NCBI GenBank assembly: GCA_002633005.1
Contig: NMRA01000245.1
Coordinates: 1-64,000 of the forward strand
DNA: 64,000 nucleotides
Source of the DNA: Phoronis australis
Lineage: Eukaryota; Phoronida; Phoronidae
Reading direction: 5' to 3'
The notes under the pieces are model-generated. The model worked only from the letters and a program-made list of their open reading frames with translations. It did not search any database and was not told the origin of the DNA. Within the stretch, counting starts at the first letter, position 1; the number at the start of each line of letters is the position of its first letter. Positions 1 to 11,423 of the stretch are shown piece after piece. Made by a program: the position numbers and the translations under genes.

Positions 1-353
1 GAATGACTCCGGATAGCGACAGAAATAGTTGAGAGAACCGAGGTTCAGAACAAATTAATCTTGTTGTTTACGAGTACGAATCAAGTTGTGATTTCCAAAT
101 GTTTGTACATTCTGATTTCTTGTTTAGCTGGCAAGAAGTCCCAAAAAACCTAACTCACCTCGACCGCTTGTGCTTGACATGTTTCTCTTCCGTCAGCTGA
201 TTCGTGTGCATTATGGGTAATCTCTCCACTGGCAACCCCGCATAAATAATGAGGTTTGGCTGAAGGTCCGCCCACTTTTTATAAATTTAAGAAAATTAAT
301 AGTAAAATAACGAGAGTATGTACATGGCTGTAATTTACGAAAAGAGTTAATTT

Positions 354-605
354 TAGTGATATCTTTCGATTGGCAAAGCTCAATTTGTGATCTAAGCAGG
401 CGAAAGTAAAGGAAATAGTGACTTTAAATGAGCACGCGCAACAAAGGGCATTGTACCGACATTTATACGCTATGTAAAATAAGATGCATATATATTATAT
501 ATATATTTATATATATATATATATATATATTAGTGATATCTTTCGATTGGCAAAGCTCAATTTGTGATCTAAGCAGGCGAAAGTAAAGGAAATAGTGACT
601 TTAAA
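354..605. repeat. Perfect 75-bp direct duplication flanking an AT microsatellite
   Basis: The 75 bases at 354-428 recur without a mismatch at 531-605, starting TAGTGATATC and ending GTGACTTTAAA. The 102 bases between them include a (TA)n run at about 487-530. Flanking sequence on the outer sides differs. Perfect identity means a very recent local duplication, replication slippage across the TA run, or an assembly artefact joining two haplotypes. No coding content is visible. Confidence 0.95.
487..530. repeat. (TA)n microsatellite
   Basis: A nearly uninterrupted TA dinucleotide run lies directly before the second copy of the 75-bp duplication. Confidence 0.95.
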
Positions 606-1246
606 AGTTATTTTGTGAATGGCGATAAGTCGCGCAAATGTCCACTGATCGGCGTGATATTTTATTTATGGATGCCGGTTGCCGACTATTTGGAGACATG
701 AGGATCGTTGAAGTTGCTTTAAATATAAACTATTTTCAACAAGCGACAGCCGGCTATGTCCATTACATCTATACTGCGGTGGGGAATCATAGGTTAAATG
801 ATTTAGCAGCTGTACAACGGATTTGAGGGACTTTGATTGGCGTTTCTCTATGATATATTACATTGAGACCGTAAAGATCAATATTTTCGATGCAAAGACG
901 GACTTTCATTGCTCATTATTGTCCTGGACGTTACAATACTTTAAGTTTGTCTCCTGACCACTAAAGCGTCGCTGAACTTTTTTCATACCAGTAAAAAATC
1001 TAATCTCTCTCTCTCTCTTACGACATGGATTAGAGGCCTCCTGTGAATGAGAGTGTGTCTTGGATTCAGCAATAAACGTTCTAGCTCCCTCGTTTAAAAA
1101 AAAACCCGTGTGGTCTTTTTTGTTGTTTTCCATGACGCTTTGCTATCTTGAGTTATCGCAAAATAAGCGCTTTTGTGGAATGTACATAGTTAACATTTCC
1201 TTGTTGCTGTAACCGCAAGTCGCCACAATGTGCAGGCCCGTAACAG
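606..1246. other. Non-coding stretch, nothing recognised
   Basis: It contains only short unsupported reading frames, a CT-rich run near 1003-1018 and a poly-A run near 1098. I see no gene, RNA or element boundary. Confidence 0.5.
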
Positions 1247-1635
1247 GTCCAGCCCCAGCCTATCCGCTAAAGATTAGGATGTAGATGGACAACAACAAAA
1301 TTATTGCAGCCACCGGTACTAGAAACTACAATGAAAACTAAGTGAGTAATAATTTTGAATTTGCTTCAAGCGTCTCACGTAATCATCGGGCCGTACCTGG
1401 CCAATTTTAAACGAATGGTGTTTCCGTAGATGACAGGATCGTGCAGACGATTAGAGAAGGCTTCATGTTATTTACGGGCATTGAACGCGCGTGGTGGCTT
1501 CAACATAATGTTACAAGACAATCTAGAAGTAAACGTCTACACCTAGCTAGGCTATATAGAAGCGATATAGCTCCCAAAAAGTAGTGCGGTGTGATGCCCA
1601 AAACCGACCAAAAAACAAAACAGCAGAAAATAGGT
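1247..1635 (+). repeat. Dispersed repeat family R1, copy A
   Basis: This ~390-bp block matches the reverse complement of 14036-14332. It starts with GTCCAGCCCCAGCCTATCC and ends in AACAGCAGAAAATAG. Both copies share the segment CTCCCAAAAAGTAGTGCG. Copy A has roughly 100 extra bases (about 1394-1480) that copy B lacks. No protein similarity is visible, so it is probably a non-autonomous transposon or SINE-like family. The class is not determined. Confidence 0.8.
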
Positions 1636-2130
1636 TCTTTTATCCGTTATTTTGGTATAATTGCTAGCATAGTACGATAAAGTGCAATCATTTTCATTAA
1701 AAAGAAACTTCTTAGATTATTCACATCAAATAAACTTATCTTACAATATTAACAAGAAAATATTGTGGGACAATGATGTTCTCGTAATTAGCAGGCATTT
1801 CAGAATTTCAAATTATTTATTTTATACAGAGGTGTTTGAGCTAAAATATCTCAAAAACTGAGCCAATGACGCTCTAGAAAACACGAATGGCTTAAAAATA
1901 AAACTTTACTAAACATTTTAACAGATAAGTGTTAATTTTTTAAATAGATGCCAAAACTCTAAAATCTGAGGAACTCAAAATCCGTAGAAACGCCTACGTA
2001 AAACAATTGTCGTCAAAACATAAAACTGACATCGTACAACGATATTAACCCATTTTCAAAAAGATTTCAACTGTTAATTTCATTAGAAGTTGCATTTCAG
2101 TAACTCGTGTGAATTTCCCATCAGAGGTGT
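1636..2130. other. AT-rich non-coding stretch
   Basis: No open frame with recognisable content is present and no repeat was matched within the window. Confidence 0.5.
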
Positions 2131-2201
2131 CTCTGTGAGGTGGCTCTGTGAAGTGCCTCCGTGAGATGCCTCTGTGAGATGCCTCTGTGAGATGGCTCTG
2201 A
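2131..2201. repeat. 13-bp minisatellite, about five units
   Basis: Five successive copies of a 13-base unit resembling CTCTGTGAGATGC start at 2131, 2144, 2157, 2170 and 2183, with a partial sixth. One to three substitutions separate the units. Short open frames across it are products of the repeat. Confidence 0.9.
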
Positions 2202-2352
2202 CGGGAAAGCTAATTAGGTAAACCTCAGTTTGCTTGACAAATTTGTACCTGGCAATGACCAAAATCAATTTTTTTCAAAAATTCAATGATAAACCAAATT
2301 GTGTCAAGTCCGGGGCAACATATTGACTACTGTTGACTCTAGAAATTGCTTC

Positions 2353-2620
2353 TTAAAAGGACATTATCGTTTTTGCGGACGAAGACAAATTTTTGGGGCT
2401 ATTGTTAGGTGAGACAGACCTATTGAAGTAGTTAACTTTGACCAGGGCCATAAAACAATGAACTTCGCTGTGTTTTTGTTTTCGTGACAAATCGCCAATT
2501 ATCGCTGTTGTCTGCCAGACATTCACTGGAATCAAGGCCGCCAATTTTACCAGTTAAATACGCTTAAATTAGTTTGCCTTTACCGGTGTGAGATTCAACT
2601 CGGTCGGCAGAGTGTTTGAT
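2353..2620 (+). mobile_element. TTAA-type MITE, partial copy of the 36862-37165 family
   Basis: It begins at a TTAA and continues as AAAGGACATTATCGTTTTTGC. This matches the left end of the element at 36862 and the fragment at 46997 (shared cores: ACATTGTCG, TTTTGCGG, GACAAATCGCCAATT, CCAGACATTC). The right terminus is not recognisable, so the end is approximate. The downstream part (about 2590-2650) has a weak tRNA-like look (CGGTCGGCAGAGTG). No coding capacity. Confidence 0.65.
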
Positions 2621-2636
2621 TGCGACGACAAAAGTT

Positions 2637-2689
2637 CGCTGGTTCCCAGCGTGTCCGCTACCCCCTAGCGGACACGCAGCGAACCAGCG
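2637..2689. repeat. Hairpin, 24-bp arms with a CCCCC loop
   Basis: The left arm 2637-2660 (CGCTGGTTC...GTGTCCGCTA) and right arm 2666-2689 (TAGCGGACAC...GAACCAGCG) are inverted complements with two mismatches in 24 and a 5-base loop. The overlapping open frames on both strands mirror each other because of this palindrome, so neither is credible as a gene. Confidence 0.93.
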
Positions 2690-4901
2690 AGCCGCAAAGT
2701 TGCTCTGTTTGAATCTCCAAAGAGAAAAGCAGAAAATCACTTTCTTGCCTTTCGATACTGTAATAAAAAGAGAAATGAAGACCAAGTCAAATACACTGCA
2801 GTCAATACATTTGTCAATATCAAAGCCTGAAATTATACATTGGTTGATTGCTGCTTGTTATGCATTTGGTATTATACCATTATAGTCATTATTTTATACA
2901 TTTGGTCTTATGCCATTATAGTCATTATGCATTTGGAATTTTACTTTTAGAGCATTAACATTACTAATGTCATACTTAACTTTTTAACAAATGCTGGTCA
3001 CTTCTTAGTCGCATTTCTTCCAATTATCATTGAGTACATGCGCTATACGGTTTTTACAGTATATACAAGTCAACAAAGTTGTCAACTGGGGATATTTCCT
3101 AGCACCAAACAACTTTAACAGTGTAGCTTCAATCAATATCGACTGGTTAAACCACGACTACTTCTCATGTATGCTAGCTACTTTAACGTTTTATTGTCGA
3201 TCTTCTAATATGAATATCAATACACTTTGAGCTAAGAAAGCAGACGTAAACATAAACCGGAAATGAACAATGTACTCCTGTAGATCTATCATGGTACATG
3301 ACTGTTGACACAGGCGGATTCAAATTATTGTGAGGGTATGCTTAAAATACACCAGTGTGACCCCTGGGGATAACAAGTGGTTCTCGAGCGGTCAAGTGCC
3401 ACCTAGAGTCGCCTGAATTAGAGTGTGATTGAGTGGAAACAACAGTTGAACAGCTTCTATACTTGGAGTGTTTCTTTAGTAGACTCTTTGATTCATGCGT
3501 ATTTAAGAGTTGTATAATACATTATAGACATTACGCGCGGTCCTAATGTGTTTTTCTAATGCTTACGCGAAATTTGTACCAGCATCTATGGTGTACCATT
3601 ATTTATTGATGTAACACTCAGTCATTAGGCTGATCAAAACAGGTTGAATTTAAGTAATGAGTCGTACGTTGGCAGTCCAAATACTGTATAAAAGCATCGT
3701 GAACTCTCAGACCTTAGGACAGACACTAGGGGTCCCGGCAATTCAGTTGCAACCTAAGTTTACATCAAGGTCGTGGCACTCAGTAATTTTTTTTTAGTCG
3801 CAATCAAATCCATCCTCACCCCCCCAACTTTATTAAAATTAACGTTTGCTGGATTGACTACAAATGGCATTTGTTTAATTTTTAATCAATTTATGAAAAA
3901 ATACAGTTTGTTGACCCTTTGACTTATTTTTGTAACCGTGGCAGTTCAAACTCTGTCACTTCCTGTGCACCTCTGACTTTTCAAATTTGCAAAAAAGGAG
4001 TTGTCTAAACTCAATGTCTGGAATGTTTGGACATTCTGAGTTCATTGTCTGCTGGTGTTCAGAAGTTGCAAACGCCGGAGTCGTGGTTTCGACAATTTCG
4101 CGTATTTTGCTCGTTTTGGGACGATCAGCTTAGTTTAAAGTGTCAACCGTCCGTACCTGCACTTTTTCATATTTCCTGGTTTTGTTACCCATGGAGACAA
4201 AAATGAGGAAAACTGTTGAGTGCCACCTTATATACAACAATTATAAAGGGACAATCGGATCATCTTGGCTGGTACAAAACAAAAATGACAGGATTCTTTC
4301 TAATAAAAGATGGGTTCAGGGTAGCTGTAGGTGATGCTTATTCCACGCATAGTGCTCATTTCATACTATCTTTACTTTGCTATTTTGTGTCAACAAGCTA
4401 TAAGTAACCATCTCATTGTCTGAAGTTATTGCAGTTACTTTATTGCTGGGGTCAGTAGGTGATTCACACATTACAACTGTTCCATTTCTTTGCTCTAACC
4501 ACATTTTAACATATTGTATAGCTGCTTGCTGTTTTTTTCTAATGAACACTTTTGAATGTTAACGTTATCTATACTAACACAACTTGCTAACATACACACG
4601 GCAAGCAAGCGCGACGTAATCTGAACATCGTGGCAGAGTCCATTTAACTGAACTAAGCTCTGAGACGTACTGTAACATTTCCTTGCAGGAAGTCTGTCTC
4701 CGATTTTATAAAAGTTATGACGTAAGTACAAATATTGACTTAAGGGGGTTTGACAAAGTTTGCCAAAAATGCAGTGGTTGTTTTACAACACAGAAGAGTT
4801 CATAAAGCATTTCACTGTCATTTTTATTTAAAAAAATCAGATTTTTATGTTTGAAAAACGATGATTTACCGTTCAGTTTCTGTTACTATGGTGTTGAACA
4901 A
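2690..4901. other. Non-coding stretch
   Basis: I see nothing supported here apart from short direct similarity around 2880-2935, where CATTTGGTNTTAT(A/G)CCATTATAGTCATTAT occurs twice as an imperfect tandem. The open frames are all short and unrecognised. Confidence 0.45.
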
Positions 4902-5062
4902 AAGCATCAATCTATCTATTTCTATTTATCTATCCATCTATTCATTCATCCATCCATTATTCATTCATTCACTTATCCATCTATTTTTCTGTATCTATCT
5001 ATCTATCCATCCGTCCATCCGTCCGTTCGTTCGTCCATTTCTTCATTCATCCATTTACTGAT
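4902..5062. repeat. Degenerate tetranucleotide (ATCT/ATCC/ATTC)n satellite
   Basis: Continuous ATCT, ATCC, ATTC and GTCC tetranucleotide steps run for about 160 bases. The open frames here are low-complexity I/H/S/P/Y strings created by the repeat. A related degenerate stretch occurs at about 5385-5500. Confidence 0.95.
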
Positions 5063-5384
5063 ATCCATCCGCGTTGCATTTAGACATACTTCCACCATCC
5101 ACCACGACATTGATGTTGACTACGTACTTGTATCATAGAGTCCATGATACAAGTCCGACTCATCCTTTATTTTAAAACCTTCCTCTCAGTCTTCGAATAA
5201 TATTGGTACTTCCACCAAGTTACGGCTTTAGGTCGGATTCCCGCTAATTTTCTGTTTCCTGTCCCTTTTACGTTTTCTTACTGCCATTCTAGTGTTTATA
5301 AGTTCTGCACTATTCATTTTCAGGTGTGCGATGATGTTCTGAGCAACGTAACGCAACGTTTGGACTTTGAGTATAATATATTCC

Positions 5385-5500
5385 ATCCATCTATTATCAA
5401 TCTATTTATATAGCGATATATTCATCTATCTATATGTCCATTCACCCATTCATTCAGTCTGTTGTGTGTTTGTCTATTTGTCTATTCATCCATCTACCCA
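5385..5500. repeat. Second degenerate ATCT/ATCC stretch
   Basis: ATCCATCTATTATCAATCT, followed by further ATCT, CATT and TATT steps, is more decayed than the tract at 4902-5062. The ~320 bases between the two tracts hold no recognised feature. Confidence 0.75.
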
Positions 5501-5788
5501 GCAATCTAGTTGCCCCGTTGACTACTTGTTTATCTCTTCTTAAGTACGTCTTTCTACCCATTTTTCTACGCTGTTGATGTCAACAGGCAGACTCTAGGCC
5601 ATTAGGATTTAGCCTTTGACATAAAAACAATTTAAGTAATGAAATGATTTCAATGCATCGACGAAGTTTTGTAATGCGCCTGAGGAGGAACAAATAAACG
5701 GAACTCGTTCAGATAACTTGTTTTGTTTGCTAAATTGACGGAGTATGTATTTGGCTTCAGCAATCGTGCGCAGTTCCGTTTTAAAAGT

Positions 5789-6208
5789 AAAGCACCGTCC
5801 ACAAATCCCGTTTTAATTTGAGAACGCAACTTTTCCACACGGATACAGATTCCGTCCACACGTATCAACTAAATTCGAAAAACCAAAAATGTAGACTTTG
5901 AAAACGCTCTCGTGAGTGGAATTCTTTTTGAAATTATACTTTTTCTTCACGAATATTGCTTCTGTTCACTAGTGTTTACAACCAAAAACGTTTTGAAAAC
6001 GCTGAAGTCATGATTGCGTAAGTGTATTCGTGTGTACGCACCCTTGAAAAGAGAGAGTAAACGTTGTTTTTGTTAGCATAAGCGTTATAGTGTGGATGGA
6101 GAAATTTACGAGAACGATACATGAGGGCGAAGAATTTATTTTTTCCAAACGCCAACAAAAATGTTGCGTTTTCAAATGAAAACGCAGACGTGCGGACAGC
6201 GCCTAACT
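5789..6208. mobile_element. MITE with GTCCACA-type terminal inverted repeats
   Basis: The left end (AAAGCACCGTCCACAAATCC, then a GTTTT/AACGC-rich segment) is complementary to the right end (AACGCAGACGTGCGGACAGC then GCCTAAC). Internal sequence is rich in AAAACG/CGTTTT motifs, and GTGTGGATGG recurs inside. No transposase frame is present. By general resemblance to GTCCACAC-ended non-autonomous elements this is probably hAT-related; that assignment is inference. A clean target duplication is not visible. Confidence 0.65.
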
Positions 6209-8179
6209 TATGAACTAGTTCACTGAAGTCTCGAAATATAACCTTCTTGTTGCGTCAAGATACGCAATGTTGTGTTCTGATATGCGAGACATGACATGCT
6301 CAATCACAAATGTTGCTTTAAAGATATACTCACATTCCAGTCGTGTTGGCAATTCAAACAACAACTTCGTTGGGGACTGAACTGATCAGTAAAATCTACC
6401 ATTTGACTTTCCTTCCTCATACGGTTACTTCAAGTGACCGTGTCGTACACACAGAGGTGTGAAATAGAAAATTTACCTTGTTTTATCCTCATTTTGTTTT
6501 CCTGGTATGTTCGGGGAATGCAGCATAACTCTTGCACGATTACTTTTTCTTAAACAATCCTCTCGTCATGACCTTGGCGTACCACATCTGACAACAGTTG
6601 ACGCCTCTCTGAACACGTATATCCACGAAGGTGATGATTAGCCCCAGAAAAGTCGATCAACAAGTAGAAACGAAAAAACACTTTACCTGCCTTGAAGTTT
6701 AGCTTGGTGGCGCATTACGTCATTTGAACCAGTAGGTTGGGATCATGACATCAGGACAATCTCAATCAGACTGAAACTCGCTCAACACTGCATGACAAAA
6801 GCGAATCAGTAGCGTATGATCGGAGTCACTATCCGAATGAATAATAAAACGAAGACCGCTCAGTCTGTTCTCGAGGCGTAGCAAACCGTGAAAAGACACA
6901 AGCCCTCCTGTTTTATTTATCATTTACTCACTTTTATAAATGGATAATTTATGCCAAGAATGTGCGCAGCTACCGTAAAGCGTAAAAATAGATTTATGCG
7001 TGTCCCACATATCACACTGCGTTGAGGAAACACGCTTGCCTCACACTTTCGACTGAACTCAAGTTGAAAAGATTGCTGGGGACATTTTTGTCAATTTTCC
7101 ATATCGAAAACTATGGTTTTAAAACCTCAAAACGCATTTTTTCGTCCCAGTTATGTCGCACAAGCCTTGTTTACATCGAGGTTTCAGTCGCCATCGGCAT
7201 TCGGCAGAACGCACAGACCCTATGTGCTGTGTCACTGGCGTTGATTTTAATTCTGCTCAAACGCATAGCGTTTCTTTGCTTCTTTTAAGACGCAAAGAAA
7301 CCTTATAGTTAAAAATCTGCCCCTGTTGTTATTTTTATACTGAACAATCACAATTTCTTTTCGTTTCATACATGCACAATATGGAGCTTATGGTTGTAAT
7401 ACATACACCGGAGCAGAAGCAGGCATTAAGAAAGGTGGAGTGGGGTTCAGTGTTGTTGTTTACTAACCATGTTACAACATCATTAGGTGAGTCACCCGTG
7501 GTGATGACCGGGGGATTCTTTCAACGACCTAAGAATTCTGGCGACACAATTGGCATCCCACGGGCCGAAATTATCACGCTGATTCAGCCACTCAGCACCT
7601 TATTCGTTCCCGAACATAAGCCCATACTTGTTTCAGCAATTCAATGTAAAGTTACAAAAGCAATTAACCGCCTAATTCAATGCTTGTTTTGATTATGTAA
7701 CTGGTTGTAATGCGGGGTGCATACTGGTGCAGTCTTTTGTAAAGTCTGTCTGGCAGTGTTTCGTTTTGTATCACCCTGAACTGCGTGAACCACAACTCCC
7801 ATCTGCCAAAAGCTCGGGTGGAACTCTGTCAGTGGTTTTAACTGTTACGTCATTGTTCCCGTCCACACCCGGACGCAAAAGGTACCCGCCGGACCAACCG
7901 CTTTACCTCTAAAAGGTGGCGCTACTGAAACTAACCTGTGATCATAAACCACAAACAAGAGAGTCATGATGATAAATGTGTGAGACTTTTCAGAGAACAG
8001 CAAAGCGTTTTTGTGACTGAGTAGAAAATAATTCGCCACCAGTTCCAAATTTAACTTAAATTTTCACATTTTCTTCGGTGCAGATCTGTAAAGACCTCCA
8101 GTTGCCCATGACAGTAAGATTTTGTTAACAAATTTACTAGTAAACTTCGATTTGTTTTTATATGGAAATAATAAGTTAC
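6209..8179. other. Non-coding stretch with one unassigned open frame
   Basis: A 106-codon open frame at 7372-7692 (+) encodes a neutral, unremarkable sequence with no motif I recognise. It has no splice or codon support, so I do not call it a gene. The rest shows no feature. Confidence 0.4.
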
Positions 8180-8771
8180 ATTACAAGTGACTCAGTGAAA
8201 CTACTAGGAATACATATTGACGACGTCACTTTTCAAGAGCACACACCAGCCCTGTGTAAGAAATTATTCAAACAAATGCGAGCTTTATTTCGTTTACTCG
8301 CCGTAAGACTGAAATGTTTAATAATTTCATTAAGTCATATTTCAACTATTGCTAACTTACCTGGCACTTAGCAGAAGAAAAACCGGGTAAAGTTCAATGC
8401 AGGTCAGTGCGCCTTTACTCGGTATCTTCATAAAATCTATTAACCAGAGCACACTGTTTGCCACAATTCTCAATACGGCAATGAAATGTTGGTTTGGGAA
8501 TTGGCTCAAGTGTACAGATTCCGAAAGGAAAACTATAAAAATTCTCCAGAAAAATACAAAAATGTGTGATTACAATGTCTTTAAAGTATCAAATGTCAAA
8601 CTTAGGAACATCCTTCTTCATCATCTATCCTCAATATCGAGAAATTTGAAAAACTCGTGGATATTTTTCGAAAGACTGTGTCATTGTAACTATACAAATT
8701 GTGACTTCAATAAAGTTGTGCTTTTGCAGTGCCTTCAAAACTTTGTCTCGATACAGTTGTATCTGCGTAAG

Positions 8772-9074
8772 CAGGGGGGTTCCAGGATTTTGAGTTAGGG
8801 GGGCCAGGGCACAGGAATAACCAGAATTTCGCCACATGCGCAAGCACAGCCTAAAATTTAGGGATGCTGGGGTCTCGAATTTTTGGGTTTGTGGACCTTA
8901 AAAAACGGTAAACGGGGTTTACTCAAGGCCTATGCATTGTGCATTCGCCTCCGGAGCCCCCCTGGGTGCGAGCATATGCTAGTCAGCAATTCGCACCCCG
9001 AACTGTCAAATGGTATCTGGGAGAATTTTAGGGGGGTCATGGCCTCCTTGCCCCCTCCCCTAAATCCGTCACTG
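8772..9074 (+). mobile_element. Family A MITE with 5-bp target duplication, inserted in the LINE
   Basis: It begins CAGGGGGGTTCCAGGATTTT and ends CTAAATCCGTCACTG, imperfect inverted repeats of the family A termini. GTAAG precedes it (8767-8771) and GTAAG follows it (9075-9079), a perfect 5-bp duplication. Compared with the copies at 48664 and 55552, its middle is interrupted by a family B element (about 8835-8978). No coding capacity. By its CAGNGGCGGA termini it could be hAT-related, although classical hAT duplications are 8 bp. Confidence 0.9.
8835..8978 (+). mobile_element. Family B MITE nested in family A
   Basis: CATGCGCAAGCACAGCC at the left and GGGTGCGAGCATATG at the right match the termini of the family B copies at 45548 and 48130. 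The interior shares GGGGTCTCGAATTTTTGGG, GTGGACCTT, ACGGGGT and GCATTGTGCATT with them. It lies where intact family A copies run straight from CCAGGATTTT into CTTCGCACC. It is therefore younger than its host element. Exact ends are uncertain by a few bases. Confidence 0.78.
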
Positions 9075-9202
9075 GTAAGCTCTTAATTTTTTGTGTTTTA
9101 TGCCATCGCTTTCATTGAACACATTCCCGTTATTTTAATCGCGAACTGGCATCTCTGATAATGTCCATCGTTTGTATCCCGCATCCGATATAAATCAAAC
9201 TT

Positions 9203-9237
9203 TATTCTATTCTATTCTATTCTATTCTATTCTATTC
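9203..9237 (+). repeat. (TATTC)n LINE-terminal microsatellite
   Basis: About seven TATTC units follow AATCAAACTT and form the 3' end of the LINE fragment. Confidence 0.93.
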
Positions 9238-11052
9238 AGACGGTAGTGCGGAAATTAGTTCTTTTTACCACACAAGCAAAAATGATGTCAAGACTAGTAA
9301 AAGCAGGCAGAGCTTTTAACAATTGTTTGAAGCACATATCATGACAATCAATCGCTTCTGTAGGTTAAATGCCATAGCACCGGGATTAAGAGCCTATGAG
9401 AACCTGACAAACTACCGGCGACTCAAGAAAAATACGGCACGTAAACAATTTAGCTATGAATGATGACTTTTGCAACTGCCGTGTCCCGGCACAACGGTTA
9501 AACCTTTCGCTAAACCACCCTCTTAAAGGGTTACAACCGCGCTATAATTACAACTGTTAAAACCGGTGTTAAAGTGTTCAGACAGACAGTCATGACATTT
9601 AAATCGGTTTTAAAGGTACGACCGTTTTGGTGTCACAGAATAATTTCACTCCGAGTCACGTGACAAGTCACAATGTCAATAATGATTCGAAGCTGACCTC
9701 TGTTGGAATATTATTCTGAGTCACTAAATATATTCACAAATTCTTCGAAAAGGAACTGATACGAGCTTATATCAAAACATCTGAGGAGTACCACGCTGTT
9801 CGCCGCATGAGTTCCCCAAACATGCAGAAGCGTACATAGTTAAGTTCATTTTAAAATTATATCAACAAGCGATAAACAAATTAAAATTCATCTTTTCAGT
9901 CTAAGTCATCTCGTTGAAATTTATTTGACTGCTATTACCTTACAATATGATACATGACGAAATGAGTTTCCCAAGCGCCACAGGTTTTCCAGGGTCGTTT
10001 TATTTGTAACACTAAAACACTGCGCTTATTGACATTGCCGTCAATAACCTATAAACAGACGTTTTAATAGACACATGCACCTTTCATAAAACCTGTCGGA
10101 ACAAGTGATTGATAGATCTTCTGAAATATAATGCTAATGTATTAATATATGTTAATATATTAGTATATCATGTTGTCAGTAACGTTCTTTTTTCCACTCA
10201 TCTGATGACTGAGAAAATGTGTAAGACAGCAAGGTTGACGCGGAGAGTAAAGTTGCAATAATAAAACAAAAAACCTGTCGATATGTGCACATTATTTTCA
10301 CTGCAGAAAGGTTCAGTGAATACTCTCAAAGGCTCATTTGACATCACATGTCCTAAAATGTAAAGGATATAGACCCGTACCCAGCAGTGCGTGGGGGTGG
10401 TTCGAATTTCTAGAACGGTGGACTTAGCAAACGACGACACTCTAGAGTTTTCGGTAAGGCCCTTGACGCAGCTTAATTAGGGGAAGAAAAATCTGTATAC
10501 AGCGATGATTCTCAGCTCTATGTTCCTGACATGAGACGGAATTCGGAATACCAGAAATGAGGATGATGTCGTGACGGTTGGTCGCAAAGAACTGAACTCA
10601 AATTCGGATGTAATGTGGTCCAGAAAAAGAACGTTCTCGCGTTAGCTCATGCCAAACTTTCAAATCAGGCGTGCTTAAATCAGTGATTACGCCTTATTAC
10701 ATACTCGGACGGAAATATTTAGTTTGAGAATGATTTGACGAAATTTTTTATCTGGTTGTAGTTTTTACGTGTTACTAAGTTGCTTACATCGCTGGAAATG
10801 GGAACAATTCACTATTACGAAGGCTCACTAATCCAAAGGTTCACTATTCCAAAAATTCACTACTTTGAAGGGTTAAAACTTCAAGAATATCTAAACTTTC
10901 GGACTAAGATGTAATTTTTATACTTTTACATGCCAAAATAAACGATGCTTCGGTTATTAGAAGCACTGAGTGGTGTGCCTATAGCGAAAACAACGCCAGC
11001 ACTTTGCTTGGATTTTGTGACTTTCTAAAACCGCTCTGAGGTGGTGGCGTGT
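9238..11052. other. Non-coding stretch
   Basis: No gene is supported. It includes an AT-rich TTAATATAT cluster near 10138-10168 and short triplicated phrases (TTCACTATT/TTCACTACTT) at about 10800-10865. Open frames are short and unrecognised. Confidence 0.45.
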
Positions 11053-11230
11053 TACAACTATTGTTAAATCTTTTGGTCTATTTACATCGACCTCTTGTCT
11101 AGTTACATTGTCACAACGTTTCAGTCGGTCTATTCTCTGACCATCGTCCGGTGTTCCTGCCTTCTTAGAAGAACGCAGCACGGATATTTTGTATACTCAT
11201 CATGGTGTGATTTTTTATTATATATTATCC

Positions 11231-11311
11231 GAGGAAGGATTTGAAGCCACGATTTCTGAAACTACTACAGATATTTTGAGTCCAGCACCTTAACAACTAC
11301 ACTACGAGTCA
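11231..11311 (-). repeat. tRNA-Leu-like block in the inverted Penelope copy
   Basis: On the minus strand GTGTAGTTGTTAAGGTGC resembles an A-box region. GGACTCAAAATATC resembles a tRNA-Leu(CAA) anticodon arm, and GGCTTCAAATCC is a decayed B-box. The acceptor stem does not pair and the variable arm is degenerate, so this is tRNA-derived sequence inside the element and not a tRNA gene. Confidence 0.6.
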
Positions 11312-11423
11312 TCTATTTACTTAGAGGGAATTCAACTGTACTTAAACCTTTCTAAGTAGACTGAGCTAGGTGCCACTTGGCTGTTTGCTCGGCTAGCTGA
11401 AGACATTGCCTTGTACTTTTATG

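Larger units (their letters stand above)
8180..9237 (+). pseudogene. 5'-truncated LINE fragment ending in (TATTC)n
   Basis: Translated pieces resemble the C-terminal part of a non-LTR reverse transcriptase. At 8180-8300 the pattern KLLGIHID..F.EH...LCKKL is the conserved 'LGI-D' block after the RT palm. It is followed, across a frameshift, by a NNFIKSYFNYC block with an in-frame stop. A further piece (KCWFGNW...ERKTI at about 8490-8540) matches the region downstream of RT in CR1/L2-like elements. A 3' tail ends in a (TATTC)n microsatellite, as such elements often do. The copy is dead: frameshifts and stops break it, and a family A MITE (8772-9074) sits inside it. Family assignment beyond LINE is uncertain. 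Confidence 0.72.

Noticed and set aside
2564-2885. Two overlapping antisense frames with mirrored sequence
   Set aside because: Explained by the 24-bp hairpin at 2637-2689.
4851-5138. 95-codon open frame
   Set aside because: Made of the ATCT/ATCC microsatellite.
7372-7692. 106-codon frame as a possible small gene
   Set aside because: No family, no splice sites or start-context support; length is compatible with chance in this composition.
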